Source: Paracoccaceae bacterium (GTDB lineage: Bacteria > Pseudomonadota > Alphaproteobacteria > Rhodobacterales > Rhodobacteraceae). From it: a stretch of DNA of 64,000 nucleotides. Under the pieces are notes generated by a model. That model saw only the letters and a list, made by a program, of their open reading frames with translations, made no database searches and was not told the DNA's origin. Positions 1 to 8,373 of this stretch are shown piece after piece; within the stretch, counting starts at the first letter, position 1; each line of letters begins with the position of its first letter. The translations under genes were made by a program, and so were the position numbers. Where the stretch lies: NCBI GenBank assembly GCA_022448245.1, contig JAKVCO010000017.1, positions 1 to 64,000 of the forward strand. Reading direction: 5' to 3'.

Positions 1-358
1 GCCCATGCTGGTCGCTGTTCGGTGGGCCTTCAGATACTTGCGCCTGCGCGCTCGAACCGGTGGCGCTTGCGCAGGCTCACATCGATCATCACAGTCTTCT
101 TTTCGCCGTGTTCGGCGGCCAGGCCGGCCATCATCCGGGCGAAGACACCCTTGTCGCTCCACCGTTTCCAACGGTTGTACAGCGTCTTATGCGGCCCATA
201 GCATCAGGGGCATCGCGCCACCGTAACCCATTGCGATTGATGAAGATAATGCCGCTCAAGACCCGCTTGTCATCTACGCGAGGCTTGCCATGGGACTTCG
301 GGAAGAAGGGCTCAAGGCGCGCCATCTGCGCATCTGTCAGCCAGAAAAGATCAGACAT
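1..358 (-). pseudogene. IS5-family transposase, N-terminal part, frameshifted
   Basis: The reading frame from the ATG at 358 begins MSDLFWLTDAQMARLEPFFP, the usual N-terminus of IS5/IS427 transposases, and runs to NRNGLRWRDAP. After that the conserved continuation YGPHKTLYNRWKRW is found only in another frame (near 190), a one-base shift. Further on, after VMIDV, the expected YLKAHRTATSMG again lies in a different frame, near position 15-40. One shift could be the programmed frameshift known in IS427-type elements; the second, with an apparent short insertion, suggests a degraded copy. The C-terminal DDE part lies outside the window. Confidence 0.7.
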
Positions 359-426
359 GGTCACCGCTCGTTTTCGAACCGTGAATCTCGCCCATAAGCG
401 GAAATCAATGGGTCCTGAGCCTAAGC
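1..426 (-). mobile_element. End of an IS5-family (IS427-like) insertion sequence, cut by the window edge
   Basis: The segment holds an IS5-type transposase reading leftward and, beyond its start codon, about 65 bp ending in GGCTTAGGCTCAGGACCC (minus-strand sense, near 409-426), which resembles the terminal inverted repeat of IS427-type elements. The other end lies outside the window, so the exact boundary and target duplication cannot be confirmed. The next bases lead directly into the hpa operon. Confidence 0.6.
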
Positions 427-493
427 CCGACCTCTATGATGCCCGATTGCCCCAACCCTGTCCGCCGGTTAACACTTCCGGTGGGAGGAAAAG

Positions 494-877
494 GTGCCGC
501 ATTTTCAGATCGACTATTCGGGCAACCTCGAGGATGCCGTAGACATCGGCGCCTTGTGTGAGGCAATCCGCGGAACCGCTGCATCGTTGCCCACTTTTCC
601 TATGCCCGGCATCCGCGTCCGCGCTGTGCGGGTTGATCACGTCGCGATTGCAGATGGTGATCCCAAGCACGGCTTCATCGACATTTCGGTGCGCTTGCGC
701 GCCGGGCGCGCGCCCGAAGTGAAAGCGGAAGCGACAGCCATCATCTTTGACGCGGCCAAAGCTTTCTTGGCCCCGGTGATGGCCGAGCGGTCCATCGCGC
801 TTTCCCTCGAAATGCGTGACATCGATCCAGATCTTTCGCCGAAAACCGGCACAATCCGCGACCACCTAGGAACTTGA
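494..877 (+). CDS. hpaF: 5-carboxymethyl-2-hydroxymuconate delta-isomerase
   Basis: This 127-residue cytoplasmic tautomerase-superfamily enzyme isomerises 5-carboxymethyl-2-hydroxymuconate in the homoprotocatechuate (3,4-dihydroxyphenylacetate) meta-cleavage pathway. The start is GTG, preceded by a good ribosome binding site (GGGAGGAAAAG). This start puts Pro directly after the initiator Met (M-P-H-F), as required because the N-terminal proline is the catalytic base of this family. The length matches the family. It is the first gene of the hpa run, two bases before hpaE, and sits about 65 bp from the IS end, so its native promoter may have been replaced or lost. Confidence 0.88.
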   Translation: MPHFQIDYSGNLEDAVDIGALCEAIRGTAASLPTFPMPGIRVRAVRVDHVAIADGDPKHGFIDISVRLRAGRAPEVKAEATAIIFDAAKAFLAPVMAERSIALSLEMRDIDPDLSPKTGTIRDHLGT

Positions 878-878
878 T

Positions 879-2384
879 ATGGCAAGCCTCGAAGAAAACC
901 TCAGCAGCTTGCAAAAGCACCTCGCGTCGTTTCGCGAAAAAGGCGTGATGCATCGTATCGCGGGCGTCGATGAAAGCGGAACTAAGACCTTTCCAACCCT
1001 CACCCCAATTGATGAGAGCGAGATCTGCCAGGTCGCATGCGGAACGGCTGCCGATATCAACAAAGCAGCCGATGCTGCCCACGCAGCCTTTCCCGCCTGG
1101 CGAGACATGCCCGCAAAAGAACGCCGCGCCATCCTGATCCGGATCGCGGAAGGGATCGAAGCGCGGGCTGAGGAAATCGCCCTGCTCGAGTGCTATGACA
1201 CAGGTCAGGCCTTCAAGTTCATGTCCAAGGCCGCGCTGCGGGGTGCCGAGAACTTTCGCTACTTCGCAGATCAAGTGACAAGCGCGCGCGACGGCCAGCA
1301 CTTGCGCTCGCCCACGCTCATGAACATCACAACGCGCGTGCCGATCGGCCCCGTGGGCGTCATCACGCCTTGGAACACGCCTTTCATGCTCTCGACCTGG
1401 AAGATCGCGCCAGCGCTCGCGGCGGGCTGCACAGTGGTCCACAAACCGGCGGAGAACTCTCCCCTGACCGCGCGCCTGTTGGTGGAGATCGCTGAAGAAG
1501 CGGGGCTACCGCCCGGCGTCCTCAACACAGTGAACGGCTTCGGCGAAGAAGCCGGCCGCGCGTTGACGGAGCACCCGAAGATCCGCGCCATCGCTTTTGT
1601 CGGCGAAAGCCGCACCGGGTCCATCATCACCAAGCAAGGTGCAGACACGCTTAAGCGGATGCACCTGGAGCTCGGCGGGAAAAACCCCGTCATCGTCTTT
1701 GATGACGCCGATCTCGACCGCGCACTCGATGCGGTGATCTTCATGATCTATTCGATCAACGGGGAACGCTGCACCTCCTCCTCGCGTCTCCTCGTGCAGG
1801 ACAGCATCCGCGAGGAATTCGAACGCAGGCTTGTAGAGCGCGTGAACAACATTCGCGTGGGCCACCCTCTCGACCCCAAGACCGAAATTGGCCCCCTGAT
1901 CTCGCAGGAACACTTCGACAAGGTCACCTCGTACTTCGCCAAGGCCACCGCCGAGGGCGCCACAATCGCTGCGGGCGGCACCTCTGAGAGCCCGGGCTAC
2001 TTCGTGCGCCCGACCCTCTTCACCGGCGCCAACAACGACATGACCATCGCGCGGGAGGAGATTTTCGGACCAGTCCTGACCTCGATCCCCTTCTCCACCG
2101 AAGAAGAAGCGCTCCAGATCGCCAATGACACCTCCTACGGCCTCACCGGCTATGTCTGGACAAACGACCTCACCCGCGCGCTGCGTTTTACCGACAAGCT
2201 CGAGGCCGGGATGATCTGGGTAAACTCAGAGAACGTGCGGCACCTGCCCACCCCTTTCGGCGGCGTCAAAGCCTCCGGCATCGGCCGCGATGGCGGGGAT
2301 TGGAGTTTTGAGTTTTACATGGAGCAAAAGCACGTGGGCTTTGCGACCGGTCAGCACAAAATCACTAAACTAGGGGCCTCCTGA
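879..2384 (+). CDS. hpaE: 5-carboxymethyl-2-hydroxymuconate semialdehyde dehydrogenase
   Basis: This 501-residue NAD-dependent aldehyde dehydrogenase oxidises the ring-cleavage semialdehyde to 5-carboxymethyl-2-hydroxymuconate. Visible motifs are the substrate channel/NAD region PWNTPFMLSTWKIAPALAAG (about 168-187), the glutamate motif ELGGKNP, the nucleophilic cysteine in NGERCTSSS, and the EEIFGPV signature near the C-terminus. The RBS TAGGAA sits 7 bases before ATG. It overlaps hpaD (TGATG), indicating translational coupling. The assignment to hpaE rather than another ALDH rests on sequence similarity plus the flanking hpaF and hpaD. Confidence 0.9.
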   Translation: MASLEENLSSLQKHLASFREKGVMHRIAGVDESGTKTFPTLTPIDESEICQVACGTAADINKAADAAHAAFPAWRDMPAKERRAILIRIAEGIEARAEEIALLECYDTGQAFKFMSKAALRGAENFRYFADQVTSARDGQHLRSPTLMNITTRVPIGPVGVITPWNTPFMLSTWKIAPALAAGCTVVHKPAENSPLTARLLVEIAEEAGLPPGVLNTVNGFGEEAGRALTEHPKIRAIAFVGESRTGSIITKQGADTLKRMHLELGGKNPVIVFDDADLDRALDAVIFMIYSINGERCTSSSRLLVQDSIREEFERRLVERVNNIRVGHPLDPKTEIGPLISQEHFDKVTSYFAKATAEGATIAAGGTSESPGYFVRPTLFTGANNDMTIAREEIFGPVLTSIPFSTEEEALQIANDTSYGLTGYVWTNDLTRALRFTDKLEAGMIWVNSENVRHLPTPFGGVKASGIGRDGGDWSFEFYMEQKHVGFATGQHKITKLGAS

Positions 2385-3364
2385 TGCCAGTACCCGCACC
2401 CGTTCTCGCCCCCGCCTTCAACACCGTGCGCCTGAGCCATGTGACGCTGAACGTGGGCGACCTTGCGGCCTCGAAAGCCTTCTACGCCGAGACGCTCGGC
2501 CTTCAGGTCACAGACGAAGATGCGGAGCACGTTTGGCTGCGCGCCATGGAAGAACGTGGCCACCACTGCATAACGCTGCAGAAAGGTGCGCCCGGCACGG
2601 TCGACGTCATGGGCTTCAAAGTGTTCTCCGAGGAAGACCTCGACCAAGCGCACGCGCATTTCTCAGCGCTTGGGCATCGCGTGGATTGGGTGGAGCGGCC
2701 CTATCAGGGGCGCACGCTGCTCACTCACGACAACATTGGCATCCCGATCGAGTTCTATCACAAGATGGATCGCCTAGAGCCCATCCACCAGAAATACGCG
2801 CTCTACCGCGGGGTGAAACCGCTCCGCATCGACCACTTCAATTGCTTCTCGCCCGACGTGGATGCCTCTGTCGCGTTCTGGAACTCTATCGGCTTCCGCA
2901 CGACCGAATACACCGAGGATGAGGCTTCAGGCAGGCTTTGGGCCGCATGGATGCATCGCAAAGGCGGCGTGCATGACATGGCCTTCACAAATGGCACGGG
3001 GCCGCGCATGCATCACGCGGCCTTCTGGGTGCCGACGCCGCTCAACATCATCGACCTGCTCGACCTCATGGCCACGACCGGCCATGTCGACAAGATCGAG
3101 CGTGGGCCCGGGCGGCACGGCATCTCCAACGCATTCTTCCTCTACATCCGCGACCCGGACGGCCACCGGATCGAGATATATTGCTCCGATTATCAAACCG
3201 TCGATCCCGATCACGAGCCCCTAAAATGGGATCTCAAAGACCCTCAGCGGCAGACCCTGTGGGGTGCGCCTGCGCCGGAGAGCTGGTTTCAGGAGGGTTC
3301 ACTCTACACCGGTGTCGACGCACGCGAGGCGACGCTCAATGCAACTCCAATCGTGGCCCCCTAA
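2384..3364 (+). CDS. hpaD: 3,4-dihydroxyphenylacetate 2,3-dioxygenase (extradiol)
   Basis: This 326-residue type I (vicinal oxygen chelate) extradiol dioxygenase opens the ring of homoprotocatechuate. It has two glyoxalase-fold repeats: the N-terminal one begins LSHVTLNVGDLAASKAFY and the catalytic C-terminal one begins LRIDHFNCFS. Likely Fe/Mn ligands are His in RIDHFN, His in RMHHAAF and Glu in RIEIYCSDY. The length fits HpaD. It starts inside the hpaE stop (TGATG) and ends one base into the next gene's ATG, so it is part of one tightly coupled operon. Confidence 0.9.
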   Translation: MPVPAPVLAPAFNTVRLSHVTLNVGDLAASKAFYAETLGLQVTDEDAEHVWLRAMEERGHHCITLQKGAPGTVDVMGFKVFSEEDLDQAHAHFSALGHRVDWVERPYQGRTLLTHDNIGIPIEFYHKMDRLEPIHQKYALYRGVKPLRIDHFNCFSPDVDASVAFWNSIGFRTTEYTEDEASGRLWAAWMHRKGGVHDMAFTNGTGPRMHHAAFWVPTPLNIIDLLDLMATTGHVDKIERGPGRHGISNAFFLYIRDPDGHRIEIYCSDYQTVDPDHEPLKWDLKDPQRQTLWGAPAPESWFQEGSLYTGVDAREATLNATPIVAP

Positions 3365-4743
3365 TGGAATGGTCTGAGTTTGAAGGCTGGGGCGCGAAGA
3401 TCAGCGCCTGGGCAGCCGAGTATCACCGCACTCTCCGTGACCGGCCCGTCCGCGCCCAGACCGCGCCGGGAGAAATCGCGGCGCAGATCGGCCTTATCGC
3501 CCCTGAGACAGGCCAGCCGATGGAGCAACTGCTTGATGATTTCGAGCAGATCATCATGCCGGGCATCACCCATTGGCAGCACCCCCGCTTCTTTGCTTAC
3601 TTCCCCGCCAATGCAGCCCCACCGTCGATGCTTGCGGAGTTCCTCGTCACCACAATCGCTGCGCAATGCATGCTCTGGCAAACCTCCCCCGCCGCGACGG
3701 AGCTTGAGGGCAAGATGATCGACTGGCTGGCCCAAGCACTCGGGCTACCGGGTATGACGGGCGTCATCCAGGACAGCGCGTCGTCGGCTACGCTTTCGGC
3801 CGTGCTGACCATGCGCGAACGGGCAACCGGCTTCACAGGCAACCGCGACGGGCTGAACGCCAAAGGCAATCTGCGCATCTACTGCTCGCAGGAGTGCCAC
3901 AGCTCCATCGACCGGGCCTGCTGGGTCGCAGGCATTGGGCAAGAGAACCTCGTGAAGATCCCGACAGAGGGCCCCACCTTCGCGATGCGCGCGGACGCGT
4001 TGCAAAGCGCCATCGATGCCGATCGCGCGGCAGGCCACGTGCCCGCAGGCATCATCGCCATCACCGGCGGCACCGGCATCGGCGCCTGCGATAATTTGAA
4101 CGCGGTGGCCGACATCGCGGCCAAAGAGGACCTCTACACCCATCTAGATGCCGCCTGGGCTGGCGCAGCGATGATCTGCGAAGACCTGCGCGATCCCATC
4201 TGGCGAGGCGCCGAGCGCTACGATTCCATCGTCTTCAACCCGCACAAATGGCTGGGCGCACAGTTCGATTGCTCCGTCCAATTCCTGCGCGACCCTACGG
4301 CCCAGCTCAACACCCTGAAGATCGAACCGGAGTATCTAAAGACCTCGCAAGAGGTCACGAACTACAGCGAATGGACAATCCCCCTTGGGCGCCGCTTCCG
4401 TGCGCTGAAGCTTTGGTTTCTCCTGCGATCCTATGGACTTGAGTCTCTTCGCTCACGCATTCGAAACCATGTGATCTGGGCCGGAGAAGCCTGCGAAGCC
4501 CTGCGCGCAGCCGGCTACGAGATCGTCACCGAGCCACAGCTCTCACTCTTCACTTTCCGCGCACCGGGCGACGACGCAGCGCAACAGCAGCTCGTGGACC
4601 GCATCAATGACGACGGCCGGATCTATGTCACCCAGGGCTCATTCCGCGGCCGTAAGGTCATCCGTTTCACCGTCGGCCAGTTCGACTGCACACGCGCAGA
4701 TGTCATGATGGCACCCGCCGTCATTCAGGAGCTCACAGAATGA
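3364..4743 (+). CDS. Group II PLP-dependent decarboxylase, aromatic-L-amino-acid decarboxylase type
   Basis: The protein has 459 residues. It belongs to the group II pyridoxal-phosphate decarboxylases that turn DOPA, tyrosine, tryptophan or phenylalanine into amines. The PLP lysine is in FNPHKWLGAQFDCS, and LDAAWAGAA carries the conserved PLP-pyridine aspartate. An in-frame extension upstream to 3181 exists, but the ATG at 3364 overlaps the hpaD stop and gives the family-like start MEWSEFEGWG. It overlaps hpaG by four bases (ATGA). A decarboxylase inside an hpa operon suggests that the pathway is fed by an aromatic amine made from tyrosine or DOPA; that is inference. Confidence 0.85.
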   Translation: MEWSEFEGWGAKISAWAAEYHRTLRDRPVRAQTAPGEIAAQIGLIAPETGQPMEQLLDDFEQIIMPGITHWQHPRFFAYFPANAAPPSMLAEFLVTTIAAQCMLWQTSPAATELEGKMIDWLAQALGLPGMTGVIQDSASSATLSAVLTMRERATGFTGNRDGLNAKGNLRIYCSQECHSSIDRACWVAGIGQENLVKIPTEGPTFAMRADALQSAIDADRAAGHVPAGIIAITGGTGIGACDNLNAVADIAAKEDLYTHLDAAWAGAAMICEDLRDPIWRGAERYDSIVFNPHKWLGAQFDCSVQFLRDPTAQLNTLKIEPEYLKTSQEVTNYSEWTIPLGRRFRALKLWFLLRSYGLESLRSRIRNHVIWAGEACEALRAAGYEIVTEPQLSLFTFRAPGDDAAQQQLVDRINDDGRIYVTQGSFRGRKVIRFTVGQFDCTRADVMMAPAVIQELTE

Positions 4744-5588
4744 AATTCGCCACCTATATAGCTGACGGAGACGAGTTTTATGGTGCGATCACCGACGACG
4801 GCGCCATAAATCTCAAGACCCACTTCCAGCGCTGCCCGTCCCTTTATGACGTCATCGCCCGCGGTGGGTTTGAGGAGCTGGAAGAAGCCGCGAGGGGCTT
4901 CCACGTCAGCCACCGTGATTTCACATATCTCCCACCGCTTCCGAACGCCCGGCGCATCCTGTGTGTTGGCGTGAACTTTCCGAACCGCAACGCGGAGTAC
5001 AAGGACGGCTCTGACCAGCCGCAATACATGTCACTGTTCCCTCGCTTCGTGAGCGGGTTCACGGGGCACGAACAACCGCTTGTGCGGCCACCGGAGAGCC
5101 ACAAGCTCGACTACGAAGGCGAGATGGCGATCGTCATCGGCAAATCTGGCCGACGCATCACTGAGGCCGACGCTTATGATCATATATGCGCTCTAACCCT
5201 ATGTAACGAAGGTACAATTCGGGATTGGGTGCGGCACGCAAAGTTCAATGTCACTCAAGGCAAGAACTGGGATCGCTCCGCTGCTATGGGCCCGTGGCTC
5301 GTGCCCTTCACCGATCCAAAACAGATCGACGAGGCGCGCATCACCACCCATGTGAACGGAGGGCTGCGCCAAGAAGATGAGCTTTCGCGGATGATGTTTC
5401 CGATCCGCAAGCAGATCGCCTACATCTCCACATTCATGACGCTTCAGCCCGGCGACATTATCGTCACCGGCACGCCAACGGGTGCGGGCGCGCGCCTTGA
5501 TCCACCGCAATTCCTGAAACCGGGCGACACCGTTGAAGTCACAATCGAAGGCATCGGCACCCTCCGCAACGGCGTGATAGACGAATGA
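4740..5588 (+). CDS. hpaG: Fumarylacetoacetate hydrolase family protein, 2-hydroxyhepta-2,4-diene-1,7-dioate isomerase / OPET decarboxylase
   Basis: This 282-residue FAH-fold enzyme most likely performs the decarboxylation/isomerisation step of the homoprotocatechuate pathway. Residues from about 75 form the FAH core: ILCVGVNFPNRN, the metal-binding acidic cluster LDYEGEMAIVIGK, and the C-terminal PGDIIVTGTPTGAGA. The E. coli HpaG is a tandem double-length protein; this is a single-domain version, so it may cover only one of the two activities or act as a homodimer. Four-base overlaps with both neighbours (ATGA at 4740 and at 5585) place it in the operon. Confidence 0.82.
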   Translation: MKFATYIADGDEFYGAITDDGAINLKTHFQRCPSLYDVIARGGFEELEEAARGFHVSHRDFTYLPPLPNARRILCVGVNFPNRNAEYKDGSDQPQYMSLFPRFVSGFTGHEQPLVRPPESHKLDYEGEMAIVIGKSGRRITEADAYDHICALTLCNEGTIRDWVRHAKFNVTQGKNWDRSAAMGPWLVPFTDPKQIDEARITTHVNGGLRQEDELSRMMFPIRKQIAYISTFMTLQPGDIIVTGTPTGAGARLDPPQFLKPGDTVEVTIEGIGTLRNGVIDE

Positions 5589-6367
5589 CCCCGGAGGAAC
5601 ACTACGCCGCCGCTCGCGAGCTGCTGACAGCGGAGAAGACAGGGACCCAGATCCCTCTTCTGTCGCGCCGCTATGCTATGGAGATGGACGACGCCTACGC
5701 GGTGCAAAGCCGCCTGATGGCTGCAAAAATCGCCGAAGGCCGCCGCGTCGTCGGGTGGAAGATCGGCCTCACCAGCCGCGCGATGCAGGAGGCGCTCGGC
5801 ATCGACATCCCCGACAGCGGCATCCTTTTCGATGATATGGATTTCGCGAATGGCAGCACCGTGCCCGCCGGGCGTTTCATCCAACCGCGCGTCGAGGCCG
5901 AGATCACTTTTGTTATGAAGGACGCCCTCTCCGGGGACGTCACCCGCGAGGATGTTCTTGCCGCGACGGATTATGTGTGTCCGTCGCTCGAAATCCTCGA
6001 CACGCGCATCATCCGCAAGGACGCTGAAGGACATATCCGAACCGTCCATGACACGATCTCAGACAATGCTGCAAACGGCGGCTTTGTTTTGGGCGCGCCG
6101 GCCCCTGCCCAAGATCTGCGCTGGGTGGGCGCCATTGTCAGCCGCGATGGGACTGTGGAAGAAACCGGGCTGGGTGCAGGGGTTTTGAACGATCCGGCGG
6201 AAAGTGTCGTTTGGCTCGCACGCCGTATGGCTCAATACGGCCAAGCCATTGAACCGGGACACATCATCCTGTCAGGCAGCTTTATCCGCCCGGTCGAATG
6301 CCCGCCGGGCACCTTGATCGAGGCAGACTACGGCGCCTTCGGATCGGTTTCGGTGTCTTTCGCATAG
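5585..6367 (+). CDS. hpaH: 2-oxo-hept-3-ene-1,7-dioate hydratase
   Basis: This 260-residue MhpD/HpaH-family hydratase adds water to 2-oxohept-3-enedioate before the HpaI aldol cleavage, which is not encoded in this window. Family features are VVGWKIGLTSRAMQEALGI, the metal-site acidic residues in PRVEAEITFVM, and the C-terminal GHIILSGSFIRP. The length is typical. It is the last gene of the hpa run. Its final 40 bp overlap the 3' end of the convergent amidotransferase gene, so both C-termini are encoded on the same DNA. Confidence 0.9.
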   Translation: MTPEEHYAAARELLTAEKTGTQIPLLSRRYAMEMDDAYAVQSRLMAAKIAEGRRVVGWKIGLTSRAMQEALGIDIPDSGILFDDMDFANGSTVPAGRFIQPRVEAEITFVMKDALSGDVTREDVLAATDYVCPSLEILDTRIIRKDAEGHIRTVHDTISDNAANGGFVLGAPAPAQDLRWVGAIVSRDGTVEETGLGAGVLNDPAESVVWLARRMAQYGQAIEPGHIILSGSFIRPVECPPGTLIEADYGAFGSVSVSFA

Positions 6368-7026
6368 CTTTGAAAGAACTGTGCGATCTGTTCGGCCCAG
6401 GCCGCCTGATCCGGCGTGATCGCCATCGAGGCGCGCGCCGTCTCAACGACCTCCTTAGGTAGCGCAGGCCCATATTCGTCAAGCAGCGCTGAGAAGAATT
6501 CTGGCGTCATTTCAGGGTGATACTGTGTGGTCTCAATCTTGTTCCCGACCCGGAAGCCCGCAATATCGCAGCCGGGAGCACTGGCAATGGGATCCATACC
6601 AGACGGCAGCTCCAACACCTGCTCGGTGTGAGACGCGTAGCCCGGCAATGCCCCCTCCGGCGTCACCACACCCTTGACCCATCCTGTCGGATTATCGCCC
6701 ACCACGCCACCGAAGGCCTTCGCGATGATCTGATGCCCGAAGCACGCCCCATAGAGGGGTTTCCCGCCATGGTAGACCTCCCGCACGAGCCCTTCGAGCC
6801 GGATCATCCACCACATCTCTTCATTCACCGAGGCAGGCGATCCGGTGATGAGCGCGCCGTCAAAATCATCGAGGTTGGGAAACTCCGCATCCTTCACGGA
6901 CCAAACCGGATAGTCCCACTCTGGCCGCGCGAGCGACATCAGCGCGCGGAACTTCTCGCTATCCTTGGGATGGCGGTCTGCAAACGCGCTTTCGTCTGTG
7001 TTGGCCATGAGGATCGCAATGCGCAT
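6328..7026 (-). CDS. Class I (type 1) glutamine amidotransferase domain protein
   Basis: This 232-residue stand-alone GATase1 protein carries the nucleophile elbow GACFGHQIIAKAFGG (catalytic Cys) and the His-Glu pair in TTQYHPEMTPEFF, so the triad is complete. Its architecture matches GMP-synthase-like amidotransferases of unknown substrate and also enzymes that hydrolyse gamma-glutamyl amides. A glutamine-synthetase-like ligase is encoded 1.3 kb away, so a gamma-glutamylation/deglutamylation pair is possible but not shown. Its 3' end overlaps hpaH convergently, and it is transcribed divergently from the P450. Confidence 0.75.
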   Translation of the reverse strand: MRIAILMANTDESAFADRHPKDSEKFRALMSLARPEWDYPVWSVKDAEFPNLDDFDGALITGSPASVNEEMWWMIRLEGLVREVYHGGKPLYGACFGHQIIAKAFGGVVGDNPTGWVKGVVTPEGALPGYASHTEQVLELPSGMDPIASAPGCDIAGFRVGNKIETTQYHPEMTPEFFSALLDEYGPALPKEVVETARASMAITPDQAAWAEQIAQFFQSYAKDTETDPKAP

Positions 7027-7119
7027 GATCTGACCCTACGCGGGATCGATGCAAATGCAATGATATGCTTGAACCTGTCCCTTGAGCCGCCCATGATCGG
7101 TCGAGGAAGGATGGCCCTG
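7027..7119. promoter_or_regulatory. Divergent intergenic region between the amidotransferase and the P450
   Basis: These 93 bp must hold the promoters of both divergent genes. The only clear element is the ribosome binding site GAGGAAGG at 7103-7110, nine bases before the ATG at 7120. I see no convincing -35/-10 pair or operator. Confidence 0.4.
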
Positions 7120-8370
7120 ATGACGATTTGGACCCCCACCGACGACGGTCACGCGGATCTCAGCTCTCACGACGCTTTTGTGGACGGTGCGCCGCACAAC
7201 ACGTTCGCACGTCTCAGACGCGACGACCCGATGCACTGGACGACCTATGAGGGCGGCGAGGATTTCTGGTCTGTCACACGCCATGCCGATATTCTCGAGC
7301 TTAATCTTCAGTTCAAACGCCTAAGCTCAGCCAAAGGCATCCGGATGGAAGACCAGACGGAGGAGGAATACCTCGCCCGTCGCACTTTCCAGGAAACTGA
7401 CCCGCCGGAGCATTCACAGAACCGCAAGAAGGTGAGCCGCGCGTTCTCCCGCGGGGCGGTGGCGGGCTTTGATGCGCAAATCCGAGACATCGTGAATGAT
7501 ATCCTCGACCGGGCGCTTGATACCCGCGAATTCGATGCCACGCGCCTCATCGCCCGAGAGCTGCCCATGCGCATGCTCGGCACCATCATCGGCACGCCCG
7601 AGGAAGACCTGCCGTGGCTCGTAGAAAAGGGCGACGCGCTGATGGCCAATACCGATCCGGACTTCACGGATTTCGTGGCGGACCAGATGGATACGGACGA
7701 ATTCCGACTGATGCCGTTCAATTCGCCTGCGGGGGCGGAGCTTTACGTCTATGCCCGCGAGCTCATGCAAAAGAAGGCAGAGGCTGGGGATACAGATGGC
7801 GTGCTGCACATGATCCTGCAGCCCGACAAAGAGGGCAATGTCATGCCCGAGAGGGAGTTTCAGAACTTCTTCTGCCTCCTCGTAGCTGCGGGTAACGACA
7901 CAACGCGCTATTCCATCGCCGCAGGTATTCAGGCCATGTGTCACCAGCCAGAGCTGCTGGAGCAGATGCGCGGCGATGTATGGGAAACGGCGGCCGACGA
8001 GATTATCCGATGGGCCTCCCCCGCGAGCTATTTCCGCCGCACAGCGACTGAAGATTTTTCTTTTCATAGCAAGAAGATACGCGAAGGAGAGAAAGTGCTT
8101 CTGTGGTTCGCATCGGGCAACCGTGACGAAGCCGCGTTCGACGATCCTTTCCGGGTTCGGCTGGACCGGCCGGCGAACCACGTGAGCTTTGGCCAAGGCG
8201 GCCCCCACATGTGTCTCGGAATGTGGCTCGCACGGCTAGAGGTGCGCATCCTCTTTCAGGAACTGGCGCGGCGCATCTCGCGCATCGAGCAAGTGGGCGA
8301 TCATGCCTTCGTACGATCCAACTTCATGGGCGGCATCAAACGTCTGCCAGTGCGGATCACACCAGCCTGA
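7120..8370 (+). CDS. Cytochrome P450
   Basis: This 416-residue soluble bacterial P450 shows the I-helix motif LVAAGNDTTRYS, the ExxR pair in DEIIRWASP and the haem-thiolate loop FGQGGPHMCLGMWLA, all intact. The open frame extends far upstream (to 6517) but overlaps the opposite gene; ATG 7120 is preferred because AGGAAGG lies 9 bases upstream, while the ATG at 7111 has no spacing. The substrate is unknown; the fold resembles alphaproteobacterial P450s acting on terpenoid, steroid or alkyl substrates. No ferredoxin or ferredoxin reductase partner lies nearby. It ends 3 bp from the convergent ligase gene. Confidence 0.88.
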   Translation: MTIWTPTDDGHADLSSHDAFVDGAPHNTFARLRRDDPMHWTTYEGGEDFWSVTRHADILELNLQFKRLSSAKGIRMEDQTEEEYLARRTFQETDPPEHSQNRKKVSRAFSRGAVAGFDAQIRDIVNDILDRALDTREFDATRLIARELPMRMLGTIIGTPEEDLPWLVEKGDALMANTDPDFTDFVADQMDTDEFRLMPFNSPAGAELYVYARELMQKKAEAGDTDGVLHMILQPDKEGNVMPEREFQNFFCLLVAAGNDTTRYSIAAGIQAMCHQPELLEQMRGDVWETAADEIIRWASPASYFRRTATEDFSFHSKKIREGEKVLLWFASGNRDEAAFDDPFRVRLDRPANHVSFGQGGPHMCLGMWLARLEVRILFQELARRISRIEQVGDHAFVRSNFMGGIKRLPVRITPA

Positions 8371-8373
8371 GCC

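Noticed and set aside
131-364. Functional short transposase
   Set aside because: The frame loses the conserved continuation after residue about 55 and a second shift follows, so only a fragment would be made.
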